Under the pieces are notes generated by a model. It was not told the origin of the DNA. It saw nothing but the letters and a program-made list of their open reading frames with translations, and did not search any database. From NCBI GenBank assembly GCA_024364805.1, contig CM044505.1:17622093-17646178 (forward strand): a stretch of 24,086 nucleotides of DNA. Reading direction: 5' to 3'. A program made the position numbers and the translations under genes. Within the stretch, counting starts at the first letter, position 1. Every line of letters begins with the position of its first letter. This stretch comes from Euprymna scolopes. Taxonomy: Eukaryota; Mollusca; Cephalopoda; Sepiida; Sepiolidae. This document shows, piece after piece, positions 9,264 to 18,889 of this stretch.

Positions 9264-9390
9264 CAGGTACTACCACTCCTCTGAGTCAGATTTGACGTGA
9301 GAGTAACTGTGACTAACTGGTGATTACACTACCCAAAGCTCTCAACTGAGTACTCACCTATGCATTTAGTTTAAGTTCATACCCAGGGCC
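9264..9390 (-). repeat. Unclassified repeat family R, diverged copy
   Basis: On the minus strand it reads GGCCCTGGGTATGAACTTAAAC, here 9369-9390, then GAGCTTTGGGTAGTGT and GAGTGGTAGTACCTG. These follow the same order and spacing as the copies at 11780 and 13615. Identity is moderate, so this copy is older or from another subfamily. Confidence 0.55.
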
Positions 9391-9394
9391 GCGT

Positions 9395-9765
9395 TATAAT
9401 AGTCACGATTTGAGCAGTTGATAAGGTTAGAAAATAAGGTAGGTAGAGGAAAAAAAAGGGTAGAAATGTTAGATATTAGAGTAGATAGTTTTACTAGTAG
9501 ATACATTTGCTGGTGCAGTTATGTTAGAAAATCTGGAGCATTTAAAACAGGGGTCAAATGAGGTCAGTACGATTATGATATGTGAGACTGTGAGAACCTG
9601 AAGCCAATTAAATGTGGACGAACGTGACGTCATATATTCGAAAATAACGGAATTTTAGAATGAGTTTAGCGATGAGTCTCTAAAGAATCAACCAAACTGG
9701 CGGATGTTGAATGTGTCTAACGAAATTGCAATTTAAAAAGCTATGTGCTTCACAAATTAACTCTC
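9395..9765. other. Unannotated stretch
   Basis: Nothing that I can support. Confidence 0.5.
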
Positions 9766-9766
9766 T

Positions 9767-9814
9767 GTCTCTCTTTCTGCTCTCTCTCCTTCTCTCTCTC
9801 TCTCTCTCTCTCTC
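9767..9814 (+). repeat. (TC)n microsatellite
   Basis: TC units with a few interruptions in the left half. Confidence 0.93.
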
Positions 9815-10177
9815 ATAATTTACGGCTGATGCATTTAGCCAAGGATGATTAGTATTATTGCCGCATCTAGGAGAGGTTCCGCGCAGGTTACCCATTACTG
9901 TCTTTACGAAATTGGTTTCTAAATCTAGTTGGTGACATTCCCTTCTAAAATATTCTTTCTCATAGTAAAGACGTTGCTATTTTTTTTTTTCAACTTTATT
10001 GTTATTTTCATGATAGGTGCCAGATTGTGTTCCGATCTTTGGTTTCTCCCGATTTTTTTTTTTTAATTAACAACTACTATAAAAGTGATCTTTTATTTCG
10101 CTGTGTATCCGGAGCTAAACCGAACTTCTATAACCGAAGTTTCTTTCCAAGAACATATTATCACATGGTTGCTGATT

Positions 10178-10267
10178 AGAGCATGGTTGTTTTCACGTCC
10201 AATGTTAATTCTTGTGGAGTCGGCCTCCTAAGTAATCAAATTATGTCAATTAATCCAACCATGCTCT
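10178..10267. repeat. Inverted repeat with 12-bp arms
   Basis: AGAGCATGGTTG at 10178-10189 is repeated inverted at 10256-10267, with a 66-base loop. It may mark the ends of a tiny element. No target duplication is evident. Confidence 0.6.
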
Positions 10268-10269
10268 GC

Positions 10270-10600
10270 AATTTACAAATTATTAACCTTGATTTCATTA
10301 AATATTACAAACAAGTTGTGTCAGCATGTTTTTGATTCTTTCTAAATTCCTTATTTGTTTCGGAGTTTCATGCTGGAACTGGCCGGTTTATTTGCCGTAT
10401 TTGTTGGCTACCACAGCACATTCGGTTCCTTCCGGAGCCACCTTCAGGGGCAGGTGTAAAGTAAAGCTCGTGTATTTTTTGACATTTAGTGATGGTTTTA
10501 GCAGGAAATGTGTGATTGGCTGAAACCCGACGATTTAATAATGAATTTAGAAAAAAACTGAAGAAAAAACATGCGTTAGTGGTGTTCTGGTTATCTGTAA
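10270..10600. other. Unannotated stretch with a short ORF
   Basis: A 65-codon frame at 10326-10523 has a hydrophobic start (MFLILSKFLICFGVSC). I do not recognise it and nothing else supports it. Confidence 0.3.
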
Positions 10601-11099
10601 TCTATATATTTATAAAAATATATACTCAATGATTTTTTTATCTACAGACGTGAAATTTGATATATAGGGTATTCAGACGTGTGGAAAACTTTTTAATCAG
10701 TTTTCATCCGGAGAAAAGGGCTGCTAGGGAATCAAAATTGAAAAATTGGTACTTGCTGGTCATTGGATCTTTAGCTGTTTGTCAACTGTTTCACAACTGC
10801 GCATGCGTGAATCGTTCACATTATGTTAACAAGTAGGTTTGAAAACGCTTTATAAAGATCCTGTCAAGCTGACTAAGGGTTATCGTACTTGACTTACTGT
10901 CTTTAGGTTTTGGTTTCGATCTCAACTCGAGTATTTTTTATTTTAGTTTTTACTTTACTAGTGAACTGTCTAGAAAAAAAAAACATAAGACTCGCATGTA
11001 CATGTCTCAGTTTCTTTCGGTTTTTTACTTCATATTTTTTTTTCTTAAATGAATTTAACGTAACGTTTAATATCTGACGACGCCGGATACATCTTCTAG
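10601..11099 (+). mobile_element. Helitron-like element, tandem copy 1
   Basis: Starts TCTATATATTTATAAAAATA after an A and ends CTAG (11096-11099) before a T, as Helitrons insert between A and T. Its body aligns with the next element: CTACAGACGTGAAATTTGATA, here 10643-10663, TATTCAGACGTG, TTTTCATCCGGA, GTCAACTGTTTCAC, TGCGCATGCG, AGTAGGTTTGAAAACG, and ATGAATTTAACG near the end. A tRNA-like stretch lies at about 10870-10930 (CTGACTAAGGGTTATCG, then GGTTTCGATCTC). The terminal hairpin is eroded (GACGACGCCGG). It has no coding capacity. Confidence 0.55.
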
Positions 11100-11703
11100 T
11101 ATAACTATAAAAGTGAGAATGTGTGTGTGAGAGGACAATTCTCAACCTATATACTCAACGAATTTTTTTACCTACAGACTTGGAATTTGGTATATAGAAT
11201 ATTCAGACACGTGAAAAAATTTTAATCGGTTTTGATCCGGAAACAAAGAGCGCTGCTAAGGGACCAAAATTAGCAAATTTGGTACGTGCGGGTCATCGGT
11301 TTTATCTGTTTATCAACTGTTTCACGACTGCGCATGCGCAAATGTTTCACATGACAGCTTGCATGTGTCAAGAATAAGTAGGTTTGAAAACACTTTTTAA
11401 AAACCGTGGCAAGCTGTCTTTAAGATTTGGTTTCAATCTCAGTTCGAGTATTTTTCCCCTTACCAGAAGTGAACTGTTAGGAAAACTATAATAATCGCAT
11501 GCACATGTCTTAATTTCTTTCTGTTTTCTGTTTTGTTTTGAAAAGCCGGTAATAATAGCTGCTAAGGAGTCAATTTTTTTTTTTAAATGAATTTAACGTT
11601 ATGTTTTATACTTACGGTGTTTATCATGAATAAGAAATCTGCATTAATTAAAATATGATATTGATGCGTATTTTACGACCAGGCATGCCGGGCGGCCTGC
11701 TAG
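11100..11703 (+). mobile_element. Helitron-like element, tandem copy 2
   Basis: Follows copy 1 directly: TATAACTATAAAAGTGAGAATG, here 11100-11121, then the same body blocks as copy 1, and a better kept 3' end, GCGTATTTTACGACCAGGC, ATGCCGGGCGG, CCTGCTAG then T. CCAGGC and GCCGGG form the subterminal stem. Rolling-circle elements can leave head-to-tail arrays, which suits this arrangement. The alternative is an unusual SINE family, because the body has a tRNA-like B box (GGTTTCAATCTC). Confidence 0.6.
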
Positions 11704-11779
11704 TACATATATGAATGAATATTACACCTAAATCTTTTTAATTAAGCACTTTGATGGAGTTCTCTCCCGCTAATCTGAC

Positions 11780-11991
11780 GGTCCTGGATATGACCTTAAA
11801 CTATATTCAATCGTTAGTCCCCGGCTTGCGAGCTTTGGAGAGTGTGGAGTTACCCTTTAATTGTCATTGCTCCCAGGCCCACTCTATTAGGGTCCCAACT
11901 ATGGGTTAAATAGAAACCGACTTGAAAACAACAATTAAATCTATTAAAATTTCTTTCTTAAAAATCTTTGGATTCGGCATTAAATAACCTG
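11780..11991 (+). repeat. Unclassified repeat family R, left copy
   Basis: From GGTCCTGGATATGACCTTAA to TAAATAACCTG at the gap edge, this matches 13615-13846 at high identity. It lacks about 22 bases present in the right copy (GATCCGGAGTGGTAGTACCT). Both copies start at the same GGTCCTG, which suggests a real element edge. The class is unknown to me. Confidence 0.8.
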
Positions 11992-12920
11992 NNNNNNNNN
12001 NNNNNNNNNNNNNNNNNNNNNNNNNNNNNNNNNNNNNNNNNNNNNNNNNNNNNNNNNNNNNNNNNNNNNNNNNNNNNNNNNNNNNNNNNNNNNNNNNNNN
12101 NNNNNNNNNNNNNNNNNNNNNNNNNNNNNNNNNNNNNNNNNNNNNNNNNNNNNNNNNNNNNNNNNNNNNNNNNNNNNNNNNNNNNNNNNNNNNNNNNNNN
12201 NNNNNNNNNNNNNNNNNNNNNNNNNNNNNNNNNNNNNNNNNNNNNNNNNNNNNNNNNNNNNNNNNNNNNNNNNNNNNNNNNNNNNNNNNNNNNNNNNNNN
12301 NNNNNNNNNNNNNNNNNNNNNNNNNNNNNNNNNNNNNNNNNNNNNNNNNNNNNNNNNNNNNNNNNNNNNNNNNNNNNNNNNNNNNNNNNNNNNNNNNNNN
12401 NNNNNNNNNNNNNNNNNNNNNNNNNNNNNNNNNNNNNNNNNNNNNNNNNNNNNNNNNNNNNNNNNNNNNNNNNNNNNNNNNNNNNNNNNNNNNNNNNNNN
12501 NNNNNNNNNNNNNNNNNNNNNNNNNNNNNNNNNNNNNNNNNNNNNNNNNNNNNNNNNNNNNNNNNNNNNNNNNNNNNNNNNNNNNNNNNNNNNNNNNNNN
12601 NNNNNNNNNNNNNNNNNNNNNNNNNNNNNNNNNNNNNNNNNNNNNNNNNNNNNNNNNNNNNNNNNNNNNNNNNNNNNNNNNNNNNNNNNNNNNNNNNNNN
12701 NNNNNNNNNNNNNNNNNNNNNNNNNNNNNNNNNNNNNNNNNNNNNNNNNNNNNNNNNNNNNNNNNNNNNNNNNNNNNNNNNNNNNNNNNNNNNNNNNNNN
12801 NNNNNNNNNNNNNNNNNNNNNNNNNNNNNNNNNNNNNNNNNNNNNNNNNNNNNNNNNNNNNNNNNNNNNNNNNNNNNNNNNNNNNNNNNNNNNNNNNNNN
12901 NNNNNNNNNNNNNNNNNNNN
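11992..12920. other. Assembly gap, 929 N
   Basis: Unsequenced. It hides the 3' part of the Tc1 transposase and the downstream edge of the left R copy. Frames reported across it have no meaning. Confidence 1.
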
Positions 12921-13274
12921 GACGTGGTGTTGGCAGAGTGCGCCGGTGCCAAGTCATGTTTAAAAAAGATGTCTGTAGCTTTCCTGTCAAACTGGTTATC
13001 CGACACTGGCAGTAAATTAGCTTCCAGGATATCTTGGTACACTTTTGCGTTTACAGTTCCTTTGATGAAGCATAAATTACCAACACCTTTAGCACTCATA
13101 CAGCCCCAAACCATGCAAGACTGCGCGAACCTTTTTAACGCATTCTTGGTTATACCAAACACGTGGTTCTTCGCCAAACACGTGGCCCTTGGTCACCGAA
13201 GGAGATACAAAATCGAGACTTCTCTGAAAATCAACTGCTCATCAAGCCTGGAATGCAGACGTGCTCTTGCCTAG
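12921..13274 (-). pseudogene. Tc1-family transposase, broken and gap-truncated
   Basis: A DDE transposase of the Tc1 group of Tc1-mariner, which cuts and pastes its DNA at TA sites. On the minus strand, ARARLHSRLDEQLIF leads into FSEKSRFCISFGDQGPRVW, the first catalytic block. Functional relatives have FSDES there, so the aspartate appears changed to E or K. After a frame change near 13170-13180 come SCMVWGCMSAKGVGNLCFIK, GTVNAKVYQDILEANLLP and FKHDLAPAHSANTT, the second catalytic block with its aspartate at about 12953-12955. A stop precedes FSEKS. The third acidic residue lies in the gap. The N-terminal helix-turn-helix domains are not recognisable upstream. It is a dead copy. Terminal inverted repeats were not found. 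Confidence 0.85.
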
Positions 13275-13614
13275 TCATAATATAAGTCTGGGCACTACCG
13301 TGCAGGCGCGGAGCCAACCACAACTGAAAATAACGCAAGTAAGATATTGCACGTATATAAAAATGTAATCGACATCACGCAACTGATGGGGGTGCAATAA
13401 TATCATGAAGTTTGCGTTCGCGCTTGGTATCCATAAACAGTAAAGATGACTGTTGTGGGGTACAAATCACCCCTAATTTGAGAACTAAGTGGAATCAACC
13501 AGTCCTATGAATACCACTGGATTCAGAAACTAAATGGAGACATTCATACCATGTTTAACCGCATGCTACGAACACGTTCCTCTCATGCCACTTTAGTGGC
13601 TCCTGTATTCTTTA
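13275..13614. other. Probable degraded upstream part of the Tc1 copy
   Basis: Where the DNA-binding domain would lie, I find no convincing frame. A small palindrome GCCACTTTAGTGGC sits near 13588. The boundary of the transposon is unresolved. Confidence 0.35.
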
Positions 13615-13846
13615 GGTCCTGAATATGACGTTAAACTATATCCAGTGGTTAGTCCCCAGCTTGCGAGCTTTGGGGAGTGTGGAGCCACCCTTTAATTGCC
13701 ATTTATCCCAGGTCCACTCTGATCCGGAGTGGTAGTACCTGTTAGGGTCTCAGCTATGGGTTAAATAGAAACCGACTTGAAAACAACAAATATATTCTAT
13801 TAAAAAAAATTCTTCAAAATCTTTGGATTCAGCATTAAATAACCTG
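13615..13846 (+). repeat. Unclassified repeat family R, right copy
   Basis: Full-length relative to the left copy and in the same orientation. It contains the CCACTC-GAGTGG hairpin and GGTTAAATAGAAACCGACTTG. It continues past AACCTG for an unknown distance, since the left copy is cut by the gap. Confidence 0.8.
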
Positions 13847-13849
13847 AAA

Positions 13850-14435
13850 AGATTTGATATGCCATAACACAAAAACAACCAAAAAGAAAAACCTGTATTC
13901 TTTATGATAAATACATATTATATTTATACACTTTACACTACTTGTGGTTTCTTTCATTTGTAACCCCTAGCACGGGTCTACAACAATGACCTTTTATTTT
14001 ATTTTATTCATAGATTGAAAAAAGAAATTACAGAAATAAATATAAGGACAAATGTTTTAATATTGAGTTCAAGATAAAGAGCGGAATAGCACTGAACAGA
14101 GGGGTGTACTAATTTCTGGACAACACCGAATGCCCCTGCTAATAAATAAATAAATTTATTTCGAGTGTTTTATTAACGAATGAACCAATCTGGATACGAG
14201 TCGTTCAGAGAACACATTTACTTATTGTGTTTCTATTCCTTCTGATATCGGAGAGTTCTCTTCTAAACTGTTATGGGACCCAAGGGAATTGATGTTTTGA
14301 AAAAACACGCGTCATTTTCTTCTAGATTTTATGTGTTTTTTAATGGTCTTCTAACTTCTAGATTGGATTAATGCAAACATAAATACGTATTTAAATTCTT
14401 ATACAAACGATAATTGGAAAAAAAGAGCGACAAAC
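13850..14435. other. Unannotated AT-rich stretch
   Basis: Contains a (TTTTA)n run near 13993 and TAAATAAATAAATTTATTT near 14140. No gene seen. Confidence 0.5.
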
Positions 14436-14439
14436 GGGC

Positions 14440-14760
14440 GTCAGATAAATGAGAAAGGGAAAAGGGTATGATATTTAAAAATACGCGAAGGAAGAATGTA
14501 AAGAGAACAAAGAAAAAGTGGATGAGAAAAGAAAGAAAGAATAAACACATTTACAACAAAAAGAAAGAAAGTAGTGGTGAACAAAAAAAAAGAAAGAAAG
14601 AAAGAAAGAAATGGGGGAATTGACAACAATAAGGAAAGAAGATAAAAAAATCTGCTATATTGTTCTAGATAGAAAGAATAAAAGAAAAATTGTAAAGTGA
14701 GTATAAAAAAAAGAAAAAGCAAAAGAGGTACATGTGAAAAAAAGAGGACAAATCTTAGAA
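14440..14760 (+). repeat. A/G low-complexity tract with (AAAG)n
   Basis: Purine-rich throughout, with a clean AAAG run near 14586-14612. The reverse-strand Phe-Leu-Ser frames, which look like membrane segments, come from this composition. Confidence 0.85.
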
Positions 14761-14764
14761 AATA

Positions 14765-15118
14765 TGTTTGGATGTAAAACTATCGACTCGGCTTTTTCGA
14801 CTCTTGATTTGATTAATTAAATTAAAATTATATTAAATTATTATCATCTTTATTCTTGAAACGTGACCCCAAAAGAAAATTTCTTAATATAACAAGATAA
14901 AAATGGTTACATGCGACAGCTGTTCTTTCGTACAAATTGAATTTTATTATTAAATATTTTGAACGTCCTACGTTATTCATCAGAAATAATGACATAGATT
15001 AATAAAATCGTACGCCAGGGCATTCGAAATATTAAATAACAACTAAAATACATCGTTTTATGCTTCAACAACCGCCATCATTAAATTATCTTAAGAGGCA
15101 TACACAGAATATCATACT
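14765..15118. other. Unannotated AT-rich stretch
   Basis: Nothing that I can support. Confidence 0.5.
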
Positions 15119-15119
15119 A

Positions 15120-15370
15120 CTAGCAGGGAGACTCGACGTTGCCTGGGATTGAATGAGGATCAACGAATGGTCCGCACATTCAATACTTGTATTGTCATCG
15201 AAATCGGTGAAATCGCCCATTTTTCAATCAAATCGATTGATCGCCTGTATTACATGAAAGGGCTGTCCCATTCTCATGTAAGTAAGAAGACATACTAGAG
15301 AAGTAAAAATGATATTAGGAAAAGGCTAGAATCGAACCCTGTGCGCAAGTGTTATAGATAATGGAAAATG
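15120..15370 (-). mobile_element. Helitron-like or SINE-like fragment
   Basis: The low-coordinate edge CTAGCAGGGAGACTCGACG and then TTGCCTGGG resembles the reversed 3' end of the element at 22750 (CTAGCAGGATGGCGTCCGGC). On the minus strand, GGGTTCGATTCTAGCC at about 15318-15335 is a good tRNA-type B box. The body differs from the other copies, so it may be another subfamily. The far edge is unknown. Confidence 0.35.
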
Positions 15371-15443
15371 GTATATTAGGATTTCAGTCCATTGTTAATT
15401 CTATTAGAATAGCCAATTGATATTAATGTCAGAAAAAGAGTCG

Positions 15444-15501
15444 ATTGTCCATTCTTTTAGAAATCTAGATATTAAATATGCCAGTTAAAAGAATGGACAA
15501 T
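15444..15501. repeat. Inverted repeat with 16-bp perfect arms
   Basis: ATTGTCCATTCTTTTA (15444-15459) is perfectly inverted at 15486-15501, with a 26-base loop. Confidence 0.8.
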
Positions 15502-15578
15502 GCGAATTAAAAAATATTGTTAAAAATAGATTAGATATTAAACAAGTGGAATTGAGGATTCTTTGTTTGCCAAAAGAG

Positions 15579-15835
15579 TGTTGGACGGACATGTGTAGAA
15601 AACGTGATATAGTCACGTTGGTCGACAGTACACTTCTCACGTCATAAACAAAGGAGATTTCTCGATATATTTAATCTGTGGGTTCGAAGGAGTTGATGAG
15701 AGAGAGAGAGTGAGTTAGGAGAGATCGAAAGGAGAGCTCCTTAGAAGCGAAGAGAGAGAAGTAGACCATGCAGACTGAATAATAAAGGAACCAACTATGT
15801 TTGTGTTTGTCTCGTGTCGTCATTCCTCACAACCA
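15579..15835 (+). mobile_element. Candidate solo LTR
   Basis: Begins TGTTGGACGG and ends near CCTCACAACCA. In between are an AT-rich TATTTAATCTGTGGG stretch, a GA-rich tract, AATAAAGGAACC as a possible polyadenylation signal and a GT-rich end. This order resembles an LTR with U3, R and U5. No second LTR, coding region or convincing target duplication is seen. Treat it as a fossil of uncertain family. Confidence 0.35.
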
Positions 15836-15839
15836 AAAA

Positions 15840-16385
15840 AGGTAAATGTGTTTTTATCATCATCTTGTAACGAACTTTTTATAACCCCTTCCAAATATGT
15901 GTTCTCTTCTCCGTCATCAATAATGTATTTTCTTTCCTCTTTAGGTGTTTACAAGAATCGCCCCAGTCCGATTTAAATGCCTTCCTCGTTATCATCACAG
16001 CCGTCAGGATGTACAAAGAATTGTTATAAATGTCTCTACCCCTCAGAATTGTCATCACCATCGCGTAGTAGCTGTATTATGAGTCCCGTTAATGTGTCCC
16101 CAATATGTACCCCTAAGCAACACCTGCTCTAGATGAGGACTCACCACAATCCACCGGAAGGAAGCTTGACATGATTCCCGGCAGTGACTTACCGTATATA
16201 CTTGTGTATAAATGATTTTACGTTTGTTGAAGGTCGACATAAACATAGGTAATGTTGTTGGGAATGTTGTTAAAGAGTGACTCGGCACTCGATCATAACA
16301 TAGAAAACGCCATTTTGTTTGTGGACTCGGTATATACTGGTAATCCTAGTAATTAATCGCACTCCTTACTTTGGTTTGATAAAAT
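15840..16385. other. No recognised gene
   Basis: Moderate base composition, with short unassigned frames on the minus strand (15879-16061, 16055-16288). TTTCTTTCCTCTTTAG at about 15929-15944 looks like a splice acceptor, but I cannot pair it with a convincing exon. Confidence 0.3.
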
Positions 16386-16386
16386 T

Positions 16387-16737
16387 GTGTTTGGCTTACT
16401 GCTGAATTATTTTTTTCTAAAGAATAAAACTGAATAAAGTTTATTTTTACAAGAATGTTTATACATTTATCTAGCGAATAAACATAAAAATATATATGAA
16501 AAAAAAACAAGTTTATTATTTTTAAAACACCAAAATTATGCAACGGGAATGAAGTTTCGTTTAATAAAAAAAACTTCATCCCTGTTGCATATTTTTTTTA
16601 ATTTTTTTTAATAACATACGTGTTTTTTCATATATTTTTTATATTTATTTGCTAGATAAATGTATAAACATTGTTGTAAAAAATAAACTTTATTTAATTT
16701 TATTCTTTAGAAAAAATAATTCATCGGTACGCCACAC
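16387..16737. mobile_element. Foldback element with about 170-bp arms
   Basis: The left arm 16387-16557 is the inverted match of 16571-16737, separated by only about 13 bases. The arms agree at roughly 85 percent by eye, with small indels. Outer ends read GTGTTTGGCTTACTGCTGAA and, inverted, GTGTGGCGTACCGATGAATT. Inner blocks are TTTCTAAAGAATAAAA, TTTATACATTTATCTAGC and TGCAAC-GG-ATGAAGTTT. It has no coding capacity. It is likely a MITE of the foldback kind; target duplication is unclear. Confidence 0.75.
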
Positions 16738-16792
16738 AAAGAAAATAGTTTTGTTTTACAATCGAAAAAATTGACTTCAGTTCCGTTAAAAA

Positions 16793-16853
16793 AATAATAA
16801 ACGTGATTTTTATGTTATATCGCTAGATAAAAATGCAAAAATAAGTTTAGTTC
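16793..16853 (+). repeat. Third partial copy of the foldback arm
   Basis: AATAATAAACGTG, TTTTTATGTT, TCGCTAGATAAA and AAAAATAAGTTTA follow the order of the right-arm orientation of the element at 16387-16737, but more diverged. Confidence 0.5.
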
Positions 16854-16859
16854 TTTTGG

Positions 16860-17340
16860 GTTTTTTTTGTAGAAAGTTGTTTTTATGACGGAATGAAATT
16901 TGGCTCATGGTGTGCTTTTTTGGCGTGCTGGCGTGTCAAGAAAGAATTACATGTGTGACATACGTGATGATAAATACTGGCATAAATACACTTGTTTTGC
17001 GTTGGCAAAAATGTGTTGATTTTAATGGTGCTTATTTCGATCAATAAATTTTTGTTTGAGCCAAAATATATCTGAATTTAAAAGTTAATAATATCTGAAT
17101 TTAAAAGTTAAAATCCACAAGAACTTTTTTGTCAACCTCATATTATGCAACTAATTCTTTTATCGATTGCTATATATTACACAATATATAGTAGTGATTG
17201 CAAAAGAAATATAAAATGACTTTAGTGCAATTAGAAACCGAAACCAAAACTCATAAAAAACACTTCAGACAATTATTTATTACAAGATACAAGCCAGTAA
17301 GGAGGCACGGATAGTGCACAGATTTTTTTTAATTAATCTG
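16860..17340. other. Unannotated AT-rich stretch
   Basis: Contains a small direct duplication of ATATCTGAATTTAAAAGTTA near 17068-17110. No gene seen. Confidence 0.5.

Positions 17341-17343
<3 letters not shown>

Positions 17344-17392
<49 letters not shown>
17344..17392 (+). repeat. (GT)n microsatellite
   Basis: About 24 GT units. Confidence 0.97.
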
Positions 17393-17394
<2 letters not shown>

Positions 17395-17452
17395 ATCAAC
17401 GTTTCGTCTTTATTTCGAGACTTCCAAAACGTTGAACACATAACCTGGTTTG

Positions 17453-17456
<4 letters not shown>

Positions 17457-17526
<70 letters not shown>
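17457..17526 (+). repeat. (TA)n microsatellite
   Basis: About 34 TA units. The Ile-Tyr frame across it is a by-product. Confidence 0.97.
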
Positions 17527-17531
<5 letters not shown>

Positions 17532-17704
17532 TTCGCAACTATCGGGACAACAAAATATATAATGAGACATTCACATTGTGTATTGTCTTATGCGCCACAA
17601 TTATTTCATAACCATTTGGACAATTATAAATTTTACTCTCAACATATTCTGTAAATGTTTTCTTTTTTAAATTTATTTGTATCAGGTTTTAGGCTTGATA
17701 ACAG

Positions 17705-17935
17705 AATTTTTTGCTATGGAGACAGCTTTGTATAACGTCTAACTTTTTGTTTAAAAATTCCTCTTTAGAATTCACTATGTGGTATGCCTCAAGTTAACCT
17801 AGATTACGTCTTTTTGATTTATTCGGTTTATACTTTCTAGCTTTATCTACTATTGACCATTTTAGTTCAAATTCTTTTTTTTTACACAGTTCCTTAACCC
17901 AGTCACCTAATACAGTTGTGTTCCTCTCCTTATTT
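17705..17935 (-). pseudogene. Penelope-like element, GIY-YIG region remnant
   Basis: Minus-strand conceptual peptides read NTTVLGDWVKELCKKKEF, ELKWSIVDKARKYKPNKS and EAYHIVNSKEEFLNKKLDVI, then CLHSKKF. This follows the pattern TTLS-W-LK, F-I-WSI-KKA-Y-P, L-LTEK, LNKR-E-ISKCRHKNKF, which I associate with the C-terminal GIY-YIG nuclease region of Penelope-like retroelements. The reverse transcriptase part is not visible here. The copy is broken and looks old. The family call rests on remembered pattern, not a search. Confidence 0.5.
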
Positions 17936-18147
17936 TTAATAATTATTTTTTTATCTTATTTAAATATCATCATGAAAATTGTTTTCCTTCAGAAACTTCT
18001 CAATCGACATACATAAAAAAGAGCAACGTTTATCTTCTCATTTTTATCCGAACCTTGAAATTATCGAAACAATCGTAATCTCATTCCAAGCGCGACGTCT
18101 ACACATACTCTAACCTACAGCTCGTTACCATTGTTGTATTATTGTAT

Positions 18148-18412
18148 CATACAGGAGATCGTGTGTGATCGTCTAGTGACCAATTTATTAAATGATATGT
18201 TCGTATGCTTTTGTGTGTGAATGTGTGTGTGGTACATGCATTTTCGGACATACCTTCTTGCGTGTTGGATGTTGGTCAATCTGGAATCATCTTGGAAGGA
18301 GACTGGTACCTGTTTGGATGAAAGTTCAATCACTCCAAAACGATGAATTCGTTTTATAGTTTATTTCACTTTCCAGATGTCTCGCAGAATGATGGAAAGT
18401 GAATCTCTGGCT
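18148..18412 (-). repeat. Dispersed repeat, copy 2 (inverted)
   Basis: Reverse-complement match of 1325-1645. On the minus strand it carries CAAGCCAGAGATTCACTTTC, GCGAGACATCTGGAAAGTGA, AACAGGTACCAGTCTCC, CAAGAAGGTATGTCC, a CACA tract and TAGACGATCACACACG. The tandem 24-base unit of copy 1 is absent. It conserves an ACAG before and an AAGGTATGT after a block of about 56-60 bases. Confidence 0.75.
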
Positions 18413-18419
18413 TGCATGA

Positions 18420-18885
18420 TTAGATTATAATTCTTATTCACTTCGCTGCTTTTCTGGTCAGCCCAACTCAACCTGTTACGCATCTCACAGTTGGTAGAAT
18501 TATATTGAATAGATTTGAAATTTATAAATGACCGACAGACAAACATTCTCCATTATAACATTCGTTAGATTTTATTGTCTATGTATTTGCATCCTATTTA
18601 CGCAATGATGTATTATCAATTAAGATCACAAGAAAAAGTAACCGTTGTAATCCCTTTTCTCGTGTAGACTTCCATCTATAATAATTATAATTTGTAGGTG
18701 TCTACATGGTAAAGTTGAAACTACTCACGGCTAAATCTCCTGGCCGCTTTCGGTTTAAAATGGTCCTAAATAGACTTAAGCAATACCCTTTGCTTCGCTA
18801 TAAAGTCTTCCTCATACAATACCATCTCAAAGAAGATCCATTTCTTTTTACTCTTATTGACCCCAGACAAGATATAATGCCACTT
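18420..18885. other. No recognised gene
   Basis: A 72-codon plus-strand frame at 18706-18924 overlaps the downstream end of a minus-strand LINE remnant and is probably its shadow or chance. Confidence 0.35.
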
Positions 18886-18889
18886 GGAC

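Noticed and set aside
11906-13177. Apparent 331-423 aa ORFs
   Set aside because: Most of their length is the 929-N gap. Only 12921-13177 on the minus strand holds real transposase residues, and the part beyond the gap belongs to repeat R.
14368-14722. Phe/Leu-rich frames resembling membrane segments
   Set aside because: They arise from an A/G low-complexity tract read on the opposite strand.
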